Shown one piece after another: positions 1 through 11,733 of a stretch of DNA of 64,000 bases. The stretch spans positions 1 through 64,000 of the forward strand of contig JARLJI010000016.1 of assembly GCA_031291295.1 (NCBI GenBank). Reading direction: 5' to 3'. The notes beneath the pieces are model-generated. The model was not told where the DNA came from. It saw only the letters and a list, made by a program, of their open reading frames with translations, and did not search any database. Every line of letters starts with the position of its first letter. Positions within the stretch are counted from its first letter, which is position 1. Source of the DNA: Rhodoferax sp. GTDB taxonomy: Bacteria; Pseudomonadota; Gammaproteobacteria; Burkholderiales; Burkholderiaceae_C. The translations under genes were made by a program, and so were the position numbers.

Positions 1-1
1 C

Positions 2-112
2 TGCCCCAACGACCTCGCCGAGCTTCACGGCACTGCGCGCAACAAGCTCAAGAGCGCGCAGAAGCGTCCCTCCATCATCGCCGCCTGCTGGATGCAGGCT
101 ACGCTTTGGTAA
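2..112 (+). CDS. C-terminal end of a probable IS630-type transposase (5' truncated by window)
   Basis: The window opens inside a reading frame that ends at TAA 110-112. The 36 visible residues include ELHGTARNKLKSAQKRPSII, which resembles from memory the extreme C-terminus of IS630/Tc1-like DDE transposases (a basic helix after the last catalytic Glu). No catalytic residue is visible. The following 170 bases up to the modC stop are AT-rich for this genome and contain no gene; the element's right end should lie there, but I could not identify a terminal repeat. The family call is a recollection of sequence style and is uncertain. A second frame stays open to 120 but looks less protein-like. 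Confidence 0.42.
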   Translation, partial: CPNDLAELHGTARNKLKSAQKRPSIIAACWMQATLW

Positions 113-283
113 TGTCATGATTTATGGAAATCTCAATAGATTTCACCATTTTGGTGTGTCTCCAAGTTTTTGGTTTTTTTATTTTGGGCACTTCAAGTCC
201 GAGGCGCATCCGGGTAACCCAGTAGGGTGTGCAACTGCTTTGCCCCGTCGTTTCACGATGTGGTCAGGGCCCGCCTCTGTGGC

Positions 284-1375
284 CTACCCAAGAATGGCAA
301 CGCCTTTGACCTGTGCAAACACCGCCTGGCCCACGGCCAGCGCCAGCGCGTCGGCGGACTTGCGGGTGATGCGGGCCAGCAGCGGACTGCCGCCCGCATC
401 GAGCCGCACCATGACCTGGCCGGGGCTGTCGCTGGCGAGTGCCGTGATGCTCACCGGCAGGATGTTGAGGACGCTGGTGCCCGATTGCCGTTGCAGCGTG
501 AGACTGACGTCGCGCGCCTGCACGCGAATGCGCAGCGGTTGACCCACCGCGGCGGCTTGCTGCGGCACACTGAGCTGCCCGCCGCTGAAGTTGGCCAGTG
601 TCAGGTGGTAGTCGGCGTCGTGGCGGGCGACAGTGGCGTGTATCAAGGTGCCCGCGCTGTCGCCGCGGGCCAGCGGCAGGTCCAGCCGCGTCATCAGTTC
701 AACGGTGGCCCCGCTGGCGACCACCTTGCCGGCGTCCAGCAGCACCAGGTGATCGGCCAGCCGGGCGACTTCATCCGGCGCATGACTGACGTACAGCACG
801 GGAATGTCCAGCTCGCCGTGCAGCCGTTCCAGGTAGGGCAGGATCTCGGCCTTGCGCCCGGCATCCAGCGCGGCCAGCGGTTCGTCCATCAGCAAGATGC
901 GTGGGCTGGTGGCCAGCGCGCGTGCAATCGCCACGCGCTGGCGCTCGCCGCCCGACAGCGTGGCGGGGTTGCGCTGCATCAAGGGCGCCATGCCCAGCAG
1001 TTCCACGGCTTGGGCCAGCGCCACGCGGCGCTGCGCGGGCGGCACCCGCTTCATGCCATACGCCATGTTCTGCGCCACTGTGAGGTGCGCAAACAGGCTG
1101 GGCTCCTGGAACACATAACCCAGCGCCCGCTGGTGCGTGGGCACGAACAGGCCGCGCGCATCGTCCTGCCAGACCTCGCCATTGACTTCCACGTAGCCGC
1201 CCCGGGCGCGCTCGAGTCCCGCGATGGCGCGCAGGCAGGTGGTTTTGCCGGAGCCGGACGGGCCGAACAGCGCGCTGACCCGGCGCCCCGGCAAGGCCAG
1301 ATCGACATCGAGCGCAAAGTCGGGGTAGTGCAGTTGCAGGCGCGCCAGCACCGCGGGATGGCTGGTGGCGCTCAC
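284..1375 (-). CDS. modC: Molybdate ABC transporter, ATP-binding protein ModC
   Basis: Cytoplasmic ATPase that drives molybdate import through ModB. About 363 residues: Walker [10 protein letters not shown] near residues 38-46, signature [10 protein letters not shown], Walker B RILLMDEP, then a C-terminal TOBE/Mop-like domain that binds oxyanion and is typical of ModC. The start is taken as the GTG at 1373-1375, whose bases overlap the modB stop (GTGA overlap). An open frame running further upstream to 2044 is only the antisense-like shadow of modB. It is the last gene of modABC on the minus strand, so translation is probably coupled to modB. The family call is secure; the start is inferred from overlap and family length (about 350-360). 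Confidence 0.95.
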   Translation of the reverse strand: MSATSHPAVLARLQLHYPDFALDVDLALPGRRVSALFGPSGSGKTTCLRAIAGLERARGGYVEVNGEVWQDDARGLFVPTHQRALGYVFQEPSLFAHLTVAQNMAYGMKRVPPAQRRVALAQAVELLGMAPLMQRNPATLSGGERQRVAIARALATSPRILLMDEPLAALDAGRKAEILPYLERLHGELDIPVLYVSHAPDEVARLADHLVLLDAGKVVASGATVELMTRLDLPLARGDSAGTLIHATVARHDADYHLTLANFSGGQLSVPQQAAAVGQPLRIRVQARDVSLTLQRQSGTSVLNILPVSITALASDSPGQVMVRLDAGGSPLLARITRKSADALALAVGQAVFAQVKGVAILG

Positions 1376-2073
1376 CGGGTCAATCCGGTTTTGCGCTGCC
1401 CGGTGGGATTCAGTATGTACAGCGCCAGCAGCAACGAAAACGAAAACACCACCATGCTCGCGGACAGCCAGTGCGCCTGCGTGAATTCCAGCGCTTCCAC
1501 ATGGTCGTAGATTTGCACCGACACCACGCGCGTCTTGTCCGGGATGTTGCCGCCGATCATCAGCACCACGCCGAACTCGCCCACGGTGTGCGCAAAGCCC
1601 ATCACGGTGGCCGTCAAGTAGCCCGGCCTGGCCAGCGGCAGCACGACGCTGAAAAACGTGTCGAGCCTGGATGCGCGCAAGGTGGCGGCGGCTTCCAGCG
1701 GCCGATCGCCGATGGCCTCGAACGCGTTCTGCAGCGGCTGCACCACGAACGGCGTGGAATAGAGCACCGAGCCCACCACCAGGCCGGCAAAGGTGAACGG
1801 CAGCACGCCCAGCCCCAGCGATTGGGTCCATTGCCCGATGGGCCCGTTCGGCCCCAGCCCCACCAGCAGATAGAAGCCCAGCACGGTGGGCGGGAGCACC
1901 AGTGGCAGGGCCACCAATGCCCCCGCCGGGCCTTTCCACCACGAGCGGGTACGCGCCAGCCACCAGGCCAGCGGTGTGCCCAGCAGCAGCAGGATGAGCG
2001 TAGTCAGCCCGGCCAGACGCAAGGTCAGCGCGAGGGCTGCCCAAGCGGTGTGATCGAGCGCATTAATGGGCAT
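1372..2073 (-). CDS. modB: Molybdate ABC transporter permease ModB
   Basis: Inner-membrane permease of the molybdate importer, 233 residues, with about five hydrophobic segments beginning with [19 protein letters not shown]. The cytoplasmic EAA-type loop ([20 protein letters not shown]) that contacts ModC is present, though the usual Gly after the EAA block is Arg here. It ends in a four-base overlap with modC and starts about 30 bases after modA. Length and motif match the family. Its role here is probably to feed molybdenum to the Mo-hydroxylase encoded from 8051. Confidence 0.95.
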   Translation of the reverse strand: MPINALDHTAWAALALTLRLAGLTTLILLLLGTPLAWWLARTRSWWKGPAGALVALPLVLPPTVLGFYLLVGLGPNGPIGQWTQSLGLGVLPFTFAGLVVGSVLYSTPFVVQPLQNAFEAIGDRPLEAAATLRASRLDTFFSVVLPLARPGYLTATVMGFAHTVGEFGVVLMIGGNIPDKTRVVSVQIYDHVEALEFTQAHWLSASMVVFSFSLLLALYILNPTGQRKTGLTR

Positions 2074-2102
2074 GTCGTGTTCCTCGTGGCAGGGCGGGGC
2101 GT

Positions 2103-2900
<798 letters not shown>

Positions 2901-2968
2901 CTAGCATTGGACAGGGCGGCAAGGCGCGGGGGACTTGCCGGCACAACGCGGCCCCATCAACCGCGTGA

Positions 2969-2983
2969 CTAGGGAAAACCCTA
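2969..2983. promoter_or_regulatory. Palindrome CTAGGGAAAACCCTA upstream of patatin gene
   Basis: TAGGG-AAAA-CCCTA is a perfect inverted repeat 48 bases before the TTG start at 3032. Read on the minus strand it matches the core TAGGGTTT-NN-CCTAG seen upstream of the Mo-hydroxylase operon (7956-7975) and of the PQQ dehydrogenase (17055-17074). The compact symmetry is of a size suited to a LuxR-type response-regulator dimer. Its regulator is unknown. Confidence 0.45.
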
Positions 2984-3031
2984 TACTGTCCCAGCACTCA
3001 CTCGGTGTCCCGCCGACACAAAGGAGTTCAT

Positions 3032-4120
3032 TTGACCCAAAGTTTAGAAACGCCCCAACACCCTGCCGCCGCGAGGCCGTCAGGCCTGACCCTGTTCAAG
3101 CGACTGATGGGCGTGCCGCCGGCGCGGCTCAATCTTGCATTGCAAGGCGGCGGCGCGCACGGGGCCTTCACCTGGGGTGTCCTGGAAGCGTTGCTCGACG
3201 ATCCGCGCATTCAGTTCGAAGGACTGAGCGGCAGCAGCGCCGGCGCCATGAACGCCGTGGTGTTTGCCGATGGCTGGATGAAGGGCGGGCGCGACGGCGC
3301 GCGTCAGGGCCTGCTTGATTTCTGGACGGAGACCGGCAAGCAGATACCTTGGGAGATGATGACCCGGGGCGAGGGCGACGCAATCAGCCTTTCGCCGGCC
3401 GCCAGGCTGCTGGCGAGCTGGGCCGGCTACTTCTCGCCATCGCAACTCAACCCGTTGGGCCTGGATCCGCTGCGCGATCTGCTGGGGCGTCAGGTCGACT
3501 TCGAGCGCTTGCGCAGCCACAGTCCGTTCAAGCTGTTCGTCGGCACCACGCAGGCGAACACCGGAAAACTGCGGGTGTTCCGCGAAAGCGAACTCAGCGT
3601 CGATGTGCTGCTCGCCTCCGCCTGCCTGCCCAAGGTTCAGCGCCCGGTGGAGATCAATGGCGAGCCGTATTGGGACGGTGGCTATTCGGCCAATCCCGCG
3701 GTATTTCCACTGTTCTACGACTGCGATTCGCGCGATGTGTTGTTGGTGCTGCTGAGTCCGCTCGAGCATGAAGGCACGCCGCGCACGGCTCCGGAGATCG
3801 AGGCGCGCATTGTCGAGCTGGCGTTCAGCGCCCACTTCATGCGCGAAATGCGGATGGTCGCCCAGGCCCTTGAATTCTCGGGCCCGACATTCCTGACGTT
3901 GGGACGGCTCGAGCGGCGGCTGCACAAGACGCGGTTTCACATGATTGATTCCGCCCATCTGGCGAGTCTGAAGCGCACCGAGACCAAGCTGCTGGCCTAC
4001 GCCCCGTTCCTCGACCTGCTGCGCGGGCAGGGACGCGAGCGTGCCAGCAACTGGCTCGCGGATCACGGCGACGGTGTTGGACGGCGCTCGACGGTCGATG
4101 TGAAGAAGTGGTTCGCCTGA
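3032..4120 (+). CDS. Patatin-like phospholipase
   Basis: Predicted Ser-Asp dyad acyl hydrolase of about 362 residues. The oxyanion loop QGGGAHG (residues 38-44), nucleophile elbow GSSAG (Ser69) and DGG motif in YWDGGYSANP (about residue 213) are all present, so the enzyme should be active. No clear signal peptide, so cytoplasmic or membrane-associated. The start is taken as TTG 3032 because AAGGAG lies at 3021-3026; a GTG at 3005 is in frame but has no comparable ribosome-binding site. This form is often annotated as an alpha-beta hydrolase or RssA-like protein in proteobacteria; the lipid substrate cannot be told from sequence. Confidence 0.88.
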   Translation: MTQSLETPQHPAAARPSGLTLFKRLMGVPPARLNLALQGGGAHGAFTWGVLEALLDDPRIQFEGLSGSSAGAMNAVVFADGWMKGGRDGARQGLLDFWTETGKQIPWEMMTRGEGDAISLSPAARLLASWAGYFSPSQLNPLGLDPLRDLLGRQVDFERLRSHSPFKLFVGTTQANTGKLRVFRESELSVDVLLASACLPKVQRPVEINGEPYWDGGYSANPAVFPLFYDCDSRDVLLVLLSPLEHEGTPRTAPEIEARIVELAFSAHFMREMRMVAQALEFSGPTFLTLGRLERRLHKTRFHMIDSAHLASLKRTETKLLAYAPFLDLLRGQGRERASNWLADHGDGVGRRSTVDVKKWFA

Positions 4121-4136
4121 GCGCGGCGTGGCCCGC

Positions 4137-4832
4137 TCAGCGTTTGTCGCTGAACCCGATCGACACATGCGTGCCGTCGCAAAACGGCTTGTTCTTCGAG
4201 GCGCCGCAGCGGCACAGCGTCATGCGGTTGCGCACTTCATAGTCGAAGCCATCGGCGCTGACCAGCTGCACACCGCCGCGCACTGCGACGGGCCCGGCGC
4301 AATTCTTGGCGGGGTCTTCGAGCAGGCGTACCGAGGGCTCGTATTTCGGCTCGATGGGCTGGCCGGTCGCGTTGTCCCAGGCCACCAGCCGCCCCGACGG
4401 GCAGTCGCAGGTCTGGTGCACGAAATGCTCGCGCGCGGTCGGGTTATCCGTTTCGTTCACGAGACTCCATACTTGCCCATGCGGATCGCAAAAGCGCGCG
4501 AACGCGCACAGGCTCTCGGCATCCGTCAGCGACATCGTGGGGCCGCGCATCACCTTGGCCTGCTCCAGATAGGGTTGGCGGCTCGCCGTTTCGGTACCGT
4601 CAAATCCTACCTTCGCGTGGGTGCCGTCGCAAAACGGCTTGTTCGCGCTGTGGCCGCAGCGACAGAGCGCATATTGCGCCTGGTCTGGGTAAGTCTGCCC
4701 CGGTTCCCACTTGACCGACTCGCCACCGGCGTTGGTGCCGATGACCTCTTTGCCGAGCGGAATGCCGCCCGAGACGAGATACGGGCCGTTCTTCGAGATC
4801 TTGATTTTCGTGCCGGGTTTTTGCGGATCCAT
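4137..4832 (-). CDS. CDGSH-type iron-sulfur domain protein
   Basis: About 231 residues with two CDGSH-type [2Fe-2S] sites (three Cys and one His): CRCGHSANKPFCDGTH in the N-terminal half and CRCGASKNKPFCDGTH near the C-terminus. Between them is a cysteine-containing region (ARFC, QTCDCPSGRL, AKNC) that may bind another cluster. Such proteins are small electron-transfer or redox-sensing factors of unclear partner. The start is set at ATG 4830-4832 (MDPQKPGTKI), preceded by GGAGACCTC; a longer frame upstream has no domain support. Converges tail-to-tail with the patatin gene, 16 bases apart. Confidence 0.88.
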   Translation of the reverse strand: MDPQKPGTKIKISKNGPYLVSGGIPLGKEVIGTNAGGESVKWEPGQTYPDQAQYALCRCGHSANKPFCDGTHAKVGFDGTETASRQPYLEQAKVMRGPTMSLTDAESLCAFARFCDPHGQVWSLVNETDNPTAREHFVHQTCDCPSGRLVAWDNATGQPIEPKYEPSVRLLEDPAKNCAGPVAVRGGVQLVSADGFDYEVRNRMTLCRCGASKNKPFCDGTHVSIGFSDKR

Positions 4833-4996
4833 CTGAGGTCTCCAGTTGGCGGGCGTGGGATGACGCATCTCGCGCAATGCTGTTACTGTAGCCAATAATG
4901 GCGTCGGCGCAAGGTCCTGCAAACCATTTACAGGCATGGTGACAGACGATGCCGATCTGGAGTTTTCAATGGTGACCCGACTGCACGAGACGATTC

Positions 4997-5860
4997 ATGG
5001 CTGAGACGACGCACCAGCCGACCGCATGGGTTCTGGCCGGCGGCGGCAGTTTTGGCGCCATACAGGTCGGCATGCTGCGTGCGCTCGTCGCGCACGGCCT
5101 GTTGCCCGACCTGGTGATCGGATCATCGGTGGGCGCGATCAACGGCGCCTACTTCGCCGGCGCACCGAATGCGGCCGGCATCGCGCAGCTCGAAGTCCTC
5201 TGGTGCAGCTTGCATCGCAGTACGGTTTTCCCCATCGCATGGCGCAGCATGCTGGGACTCCGCGCCAGCGGCGGGTTTGCGGTCGACCCGTCGGGGCTGC
5301 GTGGCCTGCTCGAGCAGTGCCTGCCCTACCACGCGCTGGAGCAGGCCAGCGTGCCCGTGCATGTCGTCGCTACCGATCAGCTCGGCGGCGGTACGGTGGC
5401 GCTCTCCAGCGGCCCGGCTGTTGACGCCGTGCTGGCGAGTTGCGCCGTTCCAGCGGTATTCCCGCCGGTGCGTATCGGGGAGCGGTTCCTGATCGACGGG
5501 GCAATTGCCAGCAACACGCCGATCAGCGTCGCCGTCGAACTGGGTGCCAGGCGCGTGATCGTGCTGCCCACGGGCTTTGCCTGCGCGCTCGACGCGCCGC
5601 CTCGCGGCGTCATCGCCAACGCCCTGCATGCGGTGACCCTGCTCATCGCGCATCAGCTGGCCAGCGAGTTTGAGCAGTATCACGCGGCGGCGCAGATCAT
5701 CATGGTGCCGCCGCTGTGTCCATTGACGGCGTCGCCCTACGACTTCTCCCACGCCGGAGAGTTGATCCAGCGCGCGGCCGAGCAGACGCAGCGCTGGCTC
5801 GAGCACGACGGCCTGACGCGCCAGCAGGTTCCCCCGGCGTTGCTGGCGCACCGCCACTGA
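4997..5860 (+). CDS. Patatin-like phospholipase (second copy, RssA-like)
   Basis: 287 residues. Oxyanion loop AGGGSFGA (about residues 14-21), nucleophile elbow GSSVG (Ser44) and catalytic Asp in LIDGAIASN (about residue 166) are intact. It is shorter than, and clearly divergent from, the patatin protein at 3032, so the pair is not a recent duplication. No signal peptide or membrane segment stands out. Divergent from the CDGSH gene; the 164-base gap from 4832 probably carries both promoters. Followed 79 bases later by modE. Substrate unknown. Confidence 0.88.
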   Translation: MAETTHQPTAWVLAGGGSFGAIQVGMLRALVAHGLLPDLVIGSSVGAINGAYFAGAPNAAGIAQLEVLWCSLHRSTVFPIAWRSMLGLRASGGFAVDPSGLRGLLEQCLPYHALEQASVPVHVVATDQLGGGTVALSSGPAVDAVLASCAVPAVFPPVRIGERFLIDGAIASNTPISVAVELGARRVIVLPTGFACALDAPPRGVIANALHAVTLLIAHQLASEFEQYHAAAQIIMVPPLCPLTASPYDFSHAGELIQRAAEQTQRWLEHDGLTRQQVPPALLAHRH

Positions 5861-5939
5861 CAGATGCCACCGCGGCGTTGAGCAGGGCATGCGCCGATGC
5901 AAACCACGGTGCGTGCGAGCTGTTGGCTGAAAATACCCC

Positions 5940-6731
5940 ATGCCCAAATCCCGTTCACCAGCCGTCTCGTACAGCACCGCCCTTGGTCACGCGTCAGCCG
6001 ACAAACGCATCGAAATCCTGCGCCTGATCGGGCGCAGCGGCTCCATTTCGCAGGCGGGGCGTGAGGCAGGCGTCAGCTACAAGGCCGCCTGGCAGGCCAT
6101 TGATACCCTTACCAACCTGGCCGGGGTGGCCCTGGTCGAGCGGCTGGTGGGCGGGGCGGGCGGCGGCGGCGCCCGTGTCACGGCAGCCGGCCGGCATTTG
6201 CTGACGGTGGCCGACGCACTGGAGCAGGCGCGCGCCCAGGTACTGGCCCGCTTTCAGCAGCAGGATGGCGATTCGCAAGCCGCCGGCATGCCGCCCACGC
6301 TGACGCAACTCCCGGTGCGCACCAGCATGCGCAACCAGTTGCCCTGCAAGGTCCAGACCCTGGTTCTACAAGGCCAGATTGTGCGGGTGCGACTGCAACT
6401 GGCGGGTGGCACAGCGCTGGCGTCGAGCATCACGGTGGAGAGCGCGGAGTTGCTGGGCCTGCGCGAAGCGTTGCCGGTGCTGGCGCTGTGCAAGGCCACG
6501 GCAGTCTCGGTCGGCCGCTCGGCCGACGCCCAAACCTTGCCCGCGGGTAACGTGCTGCTGGGGCGCGCCAGCCGTGTGGCGCGCGGCGAAACGGCTGATG
6601 AAGTCGCGGCGCAGCTCGAGGGCGGCTTGCAGATGGTCGGATTCGCAGCGCCGGCCAGTGGCCTGCGCTCGGGCAGCCGGGTGGCAATGACGGTCGAGGA
6701 GTCGGCCATTGTGATCGCCCTCATCGACTGA
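5940..6731 (+). CDS. modE: Molybdate-responsive regulator ModE
   Basis: 263 residues. The N-terminal winged helix (GRSGSISQAGREAGVSYKAA, the ModE-type LysR-like HTH) is followed by two molybdate-binding TOBE/Mop repeats (from about residue 120: RNQLPCKVQTLVLQGQI, then ARGETADEVAAQLEG). With molybdate bound, ModE represses modABC and may activate Mo-enzyme genes; the likely target here is the operator at 2869-2899. It is not in the modABC operon and lies between a lipase and the regulator at 6777. Could also act on the Mo-hydroxylase operon, but I see no second copy of the same operator there. Confidence 0.93.
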   Translation: MPKSRSPAVSYSTALGHASADKRIEILRLIGRSGSISQAGREAGVSYKAAWQAIDTLTNLAGVALVERLVGGAGGGGARVTAAGRHLLTVADALEQARAQVLARFQQQDGDSQAAGMPPTLTQLPVRTSMRNQLPCKVQTLVLQGQIVRVRLQLAGGTALASSITVESAELLGLREALPVLALCKATAVSVGRSADAQTLPAGNVLLGRASRVARGETADEVAAQLEGGLQMVGFAAPASGLRSGSRVAMTVEESAIVIALID

Positions 6732-6734
6732 GAC

Positions 6735-6780
6735 TTGCTACTATATTGATAGCTTCTCGCGTAATTTTGGCAAGGGCTAG
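6735..6780. repeat. Dispersed Comamonadaceae-type intergenic repeat
   Basis: AT-rich intergenic segment containing GCTA-CTATATTGA-TAGC (6737-6753) followed by a second block ending GGCAAGGGCTAG. From memory this two-part pattern recurs in Comamonadaceae genomes between genes. It lies between the convergent modE and GAF/Fis genes and could act as a weak bidirectional transcription end. Similar pieces occur at 43261, in coxG (14421) and perhaps in aroA. Confidence 0.45.
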
Positions 6781-7916
6781 TGGTGCTTTTTGTTGTTCAA
6801 TTTTCGGTACACCGTGGCGCGGCTGATGCCCAGCAGATGTGCCGCCTGGGCGACGTTGCCGCGCGCATCATCGACGGCTTTGCGGATCAGCGCGGTTTCC
6901 AGATCCTTGAGCGGCACATTTTCTGTGGTGCGACCCCCGGCGCCAGCGTCGATGCCGTGGGTCGTCTCGGCGTTCGCCATCGGCAGGGCGTTCAGGCGCA
7001 AGCCGCTCCACAGGGGCACCTCAATCACCGGGTTTTGCCGCTTCGCTGCGTCGAACAGCAACTGGTAGGGGATCCCGAAAACGTCGCCGATGTGCACGCC
7101 GGCATGCCCGGGCGTGGCAAGTTGCGACACCATCTGGCGCGCAATCTGGTTGGCACCGACCACCCAGCCGTCGGCGTCCAGGCAGACCAGTCCATCGGCA
7201 TCGAAGCCCAACGTGTGGCCCGGCCAGTTCAGGCGCACCATCAGGGCGTGCGGCTGGCCCAGCAGCAGGGCATTTTCAATGCGGCAAGCCGACTGGGCTG
7301 CCAAGTGCTTGAACTCGGGGCGCTCTACTGCATCGATGCCGGTCAGGTCCAGCATGCCGGCGCAGCGTCCGTCGGGTCCGAACAGGGGCGCGCCCGCACA
7401 GCTGTAGAACGAGGTGCTTGAGAAAAAGTGCTCGCCGCGGTGCAGCCAGACCGGGCGCAACTCGCCCAAAGCGGCGCCGATGGCCGAAGTGCCGACGCTG
7501 CGCTCGGACAGATCCACGCCAACCCGGGCAATCGCGTCGGCGCGGCGGTCGGCGCGGTCAATGGCGCCGCTGACATCGACCACCACCCCCTGCGCATTGG
7601 TCAGGATGATGAAATAGCGGGTATCAATAATGGCGCGTCCCAGTTTTTCCAGCACCGGGCGGGCAGCTTGTACCAGCGTGTGGTTGGCCTCTTCGGTGTG
7701 CCGTACGGCTTGCGCCGGAACAACATTGAACGCCACCTCCTGCTCGGGCCGCAGCCCGCTGGACAGGCAGCGCCGCCATGAGCGCTCAATCCATGACGCC
7801 GACAACGCCACGGCCGGCGATTGACTCTCGTCGAGCACCGCGTGGCGAGCCCGGTCAATCAGCTGAAGGCGCTGCTCAGGCGACGGTGTCAGTGCTTGCT
7901 GCATGGGTCTGTCCAT
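6777..7916 (-). CDS. GAF-domain regulator with Fis-type HTH, lacking the AAA+ domain (AcoR-like)
   Basis: 379 residues. The N-terminal part (SWRRCLSSGLRP, then VSGAIDRADRRAD to GAALGELRPVWLHRGEHFF) is the GAF sensor seen in AcoR-type activators. The C-terminus (LIRKAVDDARGNVAQAAHLL, then GISRATVYRKL) is a Fis-like helix-turn-helix. The central sigma-54-interacting AAA+ ATPase with its GAFTGA motif is absent: only about 100 PAS-like residues (GFDADGLVCLDADGWVVGAN) lie between. It cannot therefore open sigma-54 promoters in the usual way. Divergent from the Mo-hydroxylase operon, so it probably regulates it in response to an alcohol- or aldehyde-derived signal (inference). Confidence 0.82.
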   Translation of the reverse strand: MDRPMQQALTPSPEQRLQLIDRARHAVLDESQSPAVALSASWIERSWRRCLSSGLRPEQEVAFNVVPAQAVRHTEEANHTLVQAARPVLEKLGRAIIDTRYFIILTNAQGVVVDVSGAIDRADRRADAIARVGVDLSERSVGTSAIGAALGELRPVWLHRGEHFFSSTSFYSCAGAPLFGPDGRCAGMLDLTGIDAVERPEFKHLAAQSACRIENALLLGQPHALMVRLNWPGHTLGFDADGLVCLDADGWVVGANQIARQMVSQLATPGHAGVHIGDVFGIPYQLLFDAAKRQNPVIEVPLWSGLRLNALPMANAETTHGIDAGAGGRTTENVPLKDLETALIRKAVDDARGNVAQAAHLLGISRATVYRKLNNKKHH

Positions 7917-7917
7917 G

Positions 7918-7975
7918 TTGTTTCATTTTGAGAATTTCATGCTGATCTTGACATGAAGCTAGGGTTTAGCCTAGG
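7918..7975 (+). promoter_or_regulatory. Two-block promoter element of the Mo-hydroxylase operon
   Basis: Block A (7918-7941, TTTCATTTTGAGAATTTCAT core) and block B (7956-7975, AAGCTAGGGTTTAGCCTAGG, containing the palindrome CTAGG-N6-CCTAG) recur almost unchanged upstream of the PQQ dehydrogenase at 17018-17074. A third short block, AACAATG, lies 22 bases after block B in both places (7997 and 17096). I find no sigma-54 -24/-12 element. Block B is best read as an activator site and AACAATG as close to the transcription start. Confidence 0.75.
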
Positions 7976-8050
7976 GGCACTTGCGGGTTTCACTTGAACA
8001 ATGCGTTGGCATCGAACAAACTACTTTCTTGCTAACAGGAGACAAGTCTT

Positions 8051-8518
8051 ATGCAAGTTCAACTCAAAGTCAACGGAAAGTCCTCCACTCTTGACCTGGC
8101 TCCCAATACGCTGCTGGTACAGGTGCTGCGCGAACATCTCAAGCTCACCGGCACCCACGTCGGCTGCGACACCGCGCAGTGCGGCGCCTGTACGGTGATC
8201 ATGAACGGGCATGCCGTCAAGTCATGCAACATGCTCGCGGCGCAGGCCAGCGGAGCCGAAATCACCACCATCGAGGGGCTGGCGCAGCCGGACGGCACGA
8301 TGCATCCGATGCAGGCGGCGTTCAAGGAATGCCATGGGCTGCAGTGCGGGTTTTGTACCCCCGGCATGGTGATGAGTGCCGTCGATCTGTGTCAACAGCA
8401 TCCCAAGGCCACCGAGGCCGAGATCCGCGAGCTGCTCGAGGGCAACATCTGCCGCTGTACGGGGTACCAGAACATTGTCAAGGCCGTGCAGCAGGGCGCT
8501 GCTGCCATGGCGGCCTGA
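8051..8518 (+). CDS. [2Fe-2S] small subunit of a molybdenum hydroxylase (CoxS-like)
   Basis: 155 residues. It carries electrons from the molybdenum site to FAD. The plant-type cluster ligands are Cys39, 44, 47 and 59 ([12 protein letters not shown]); the second, alpha-helical cluster is bound by Cys99, 102, 134 and 136 (CGFCTPGM and CRCTGYQ). AGGAGA precedes the ATG. First gene of an operon with large, FAD, MoxR, VWA and CoxG-like genes. Because the large subunit is form II, the complex is more likely an aldehyde or related oxidoreductase than a true CO dehydrogenase, so no cox symbol is given. Confidence 0.94.
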   Translation: MQVQLKVNGKSSTLDLAPNTLLVQVLREHLKLTGTHVGCDTAQCGACTVIMNGHAVKSCNMLAAQASGAEITTIEGLAQPDGTMHPMQAAFKECHGLQCGFCTPGMVMSAVDLCQQHPKATEAEIRELLEGNICRCTGYQNIVKAVQQGAAAMAA

Positions 8519-8548
8519 TTCATTGCCAGAAAACCAAGGAGTACAAAC

Positions 8549-10921
<2,373 letters not shown>

Positions 10922-10934
10922 GGAGAACCACGAT

Positions 10935-11726
10935 ATGTACGCATTCACACTGGAGCGTCCCTCCACCACCGCAGACGCCGTCAAATTGGCAACTGGAGGT
11001 GCCAAGGTGCTGGCCGGCGGGCAGACCCTGCTGGCCTCGATGAAGCTGCGCCTGTCCGACCCCGGCCAGTTGGTCGATTTGTCCAACATCAAGGAGTTGG
11101 CCGGCATCAAACGCGAGGGCAACGCCTTCGTGATTGGTGCCATGACGCGCCATGCCGACGTGGCTGCCAATGCCGAACTCCTGGCCGCCCTTCCTGTGCT
11201 GGCCCATCTGGCTGCGCACATTGGCGACCGGCAGGTGCGCACCATGGGTACGCTGGGCGGCTCGGTGGCTAACAACGACCCCGCTGCCGATTACCCCGCC
11301 GCCGTGCTGGGCCTGGGTGCGACCGTGGTGACCACGCAGCGCAAAATCGCCGCTGACGACTTTTTCACCGGCATGTTTTCCACAGCGCTGAATGACGGTG
11401 AGTTGATCACAGCCATCAGTTTTCCGATCCCGAAGCGCGCCGCCTACATGAAGTTCGTGCAGCCGGCTTCGCGTTTTGCGCTGACCGGTGTGTTTGTGGC
11501 GCAGAGTGATGCCGGGGTGCGTGTGGCCGTGACGGGCGCGGGCAACGGCGTTTTCCGCCACAAGGGGCTGGAGGATGCGCTGAACCAGAGCTTCACCCCC
11601 GCGGCTGCGGCGGCCGTGAAGATCGATGCCTCGGACCTGAACAGCGACATTCACGCCACGGCGGCCTACCGCGCCAACCTGATCAGCGTGCAAACCCAGC
11701 GCGCGGTCACCCAGGCGCTGGGCTAG
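10935..11726 (+). CDS. FAD-binding medium subunit of molybdenum hydroxylase (CoxM-like)
   Basis: 263 residues. Holds the FAD that passes electrons onward. Both FAD signatures are present: AGGQTLLASMKLRL (about residues 32-45; the usual AGGQSL) and TMGTLGGSVANNDPAADYPA (about 103-122). The C-terminal CO dehydrogenase flavoprotein domain follows. AAGGAG precedes the ATG; the gene starts 13 bases after the large subunit and ends seven bases before the MoxR gene. Ordinary length for the family. Confidence 0.95.
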   Translation: MYAFTLERPSTTADAVKLATGGAKVLAGGQTLLASMKLRLSDPGQLVDLSNIKELAGIKREGNAFVIGAMTRHADVAANAELLAALPVLAHLAAHIGDRQVRTMGTLGGSVANNDPAADYPAAVLGLGATVVTTQRKIAADDFFTGMFSTALNDGELITAISFPIPKRAAYMKFVQPASRFALTGVFVAQSDAGVRVAVTGAGNGVFRHKGLEDALNQSFTPAAAAAVKIDASDLNSDIHATAAYRANLISVQTQRAVTQALG

Positions 11727-11733
11727 AGGCGAC

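Noticed and set aside
122..135. 14-base match TTATGGAAATCTCA with 54493-54506
   Set aside because: Several 14-base matches are expected by chance in 64 kb; flanks do not match, so no repeat or attachment site is inferred.
284..2044. Single 586-codon frame that looks like a ModB-ModC fusion
   Set aside because: Only the part below 1375 reads as ModC; the upstream part is modB in the wrong frame, and true modB is at 1372-2073.
7917..8050. Sigma-54 promoter for the Mo-hydroxylase operon
   Set aside because: No TGGCAC-N5-TTGC pair with right spacing is present, and the adjacent regulator lacks the AAA+ domain.
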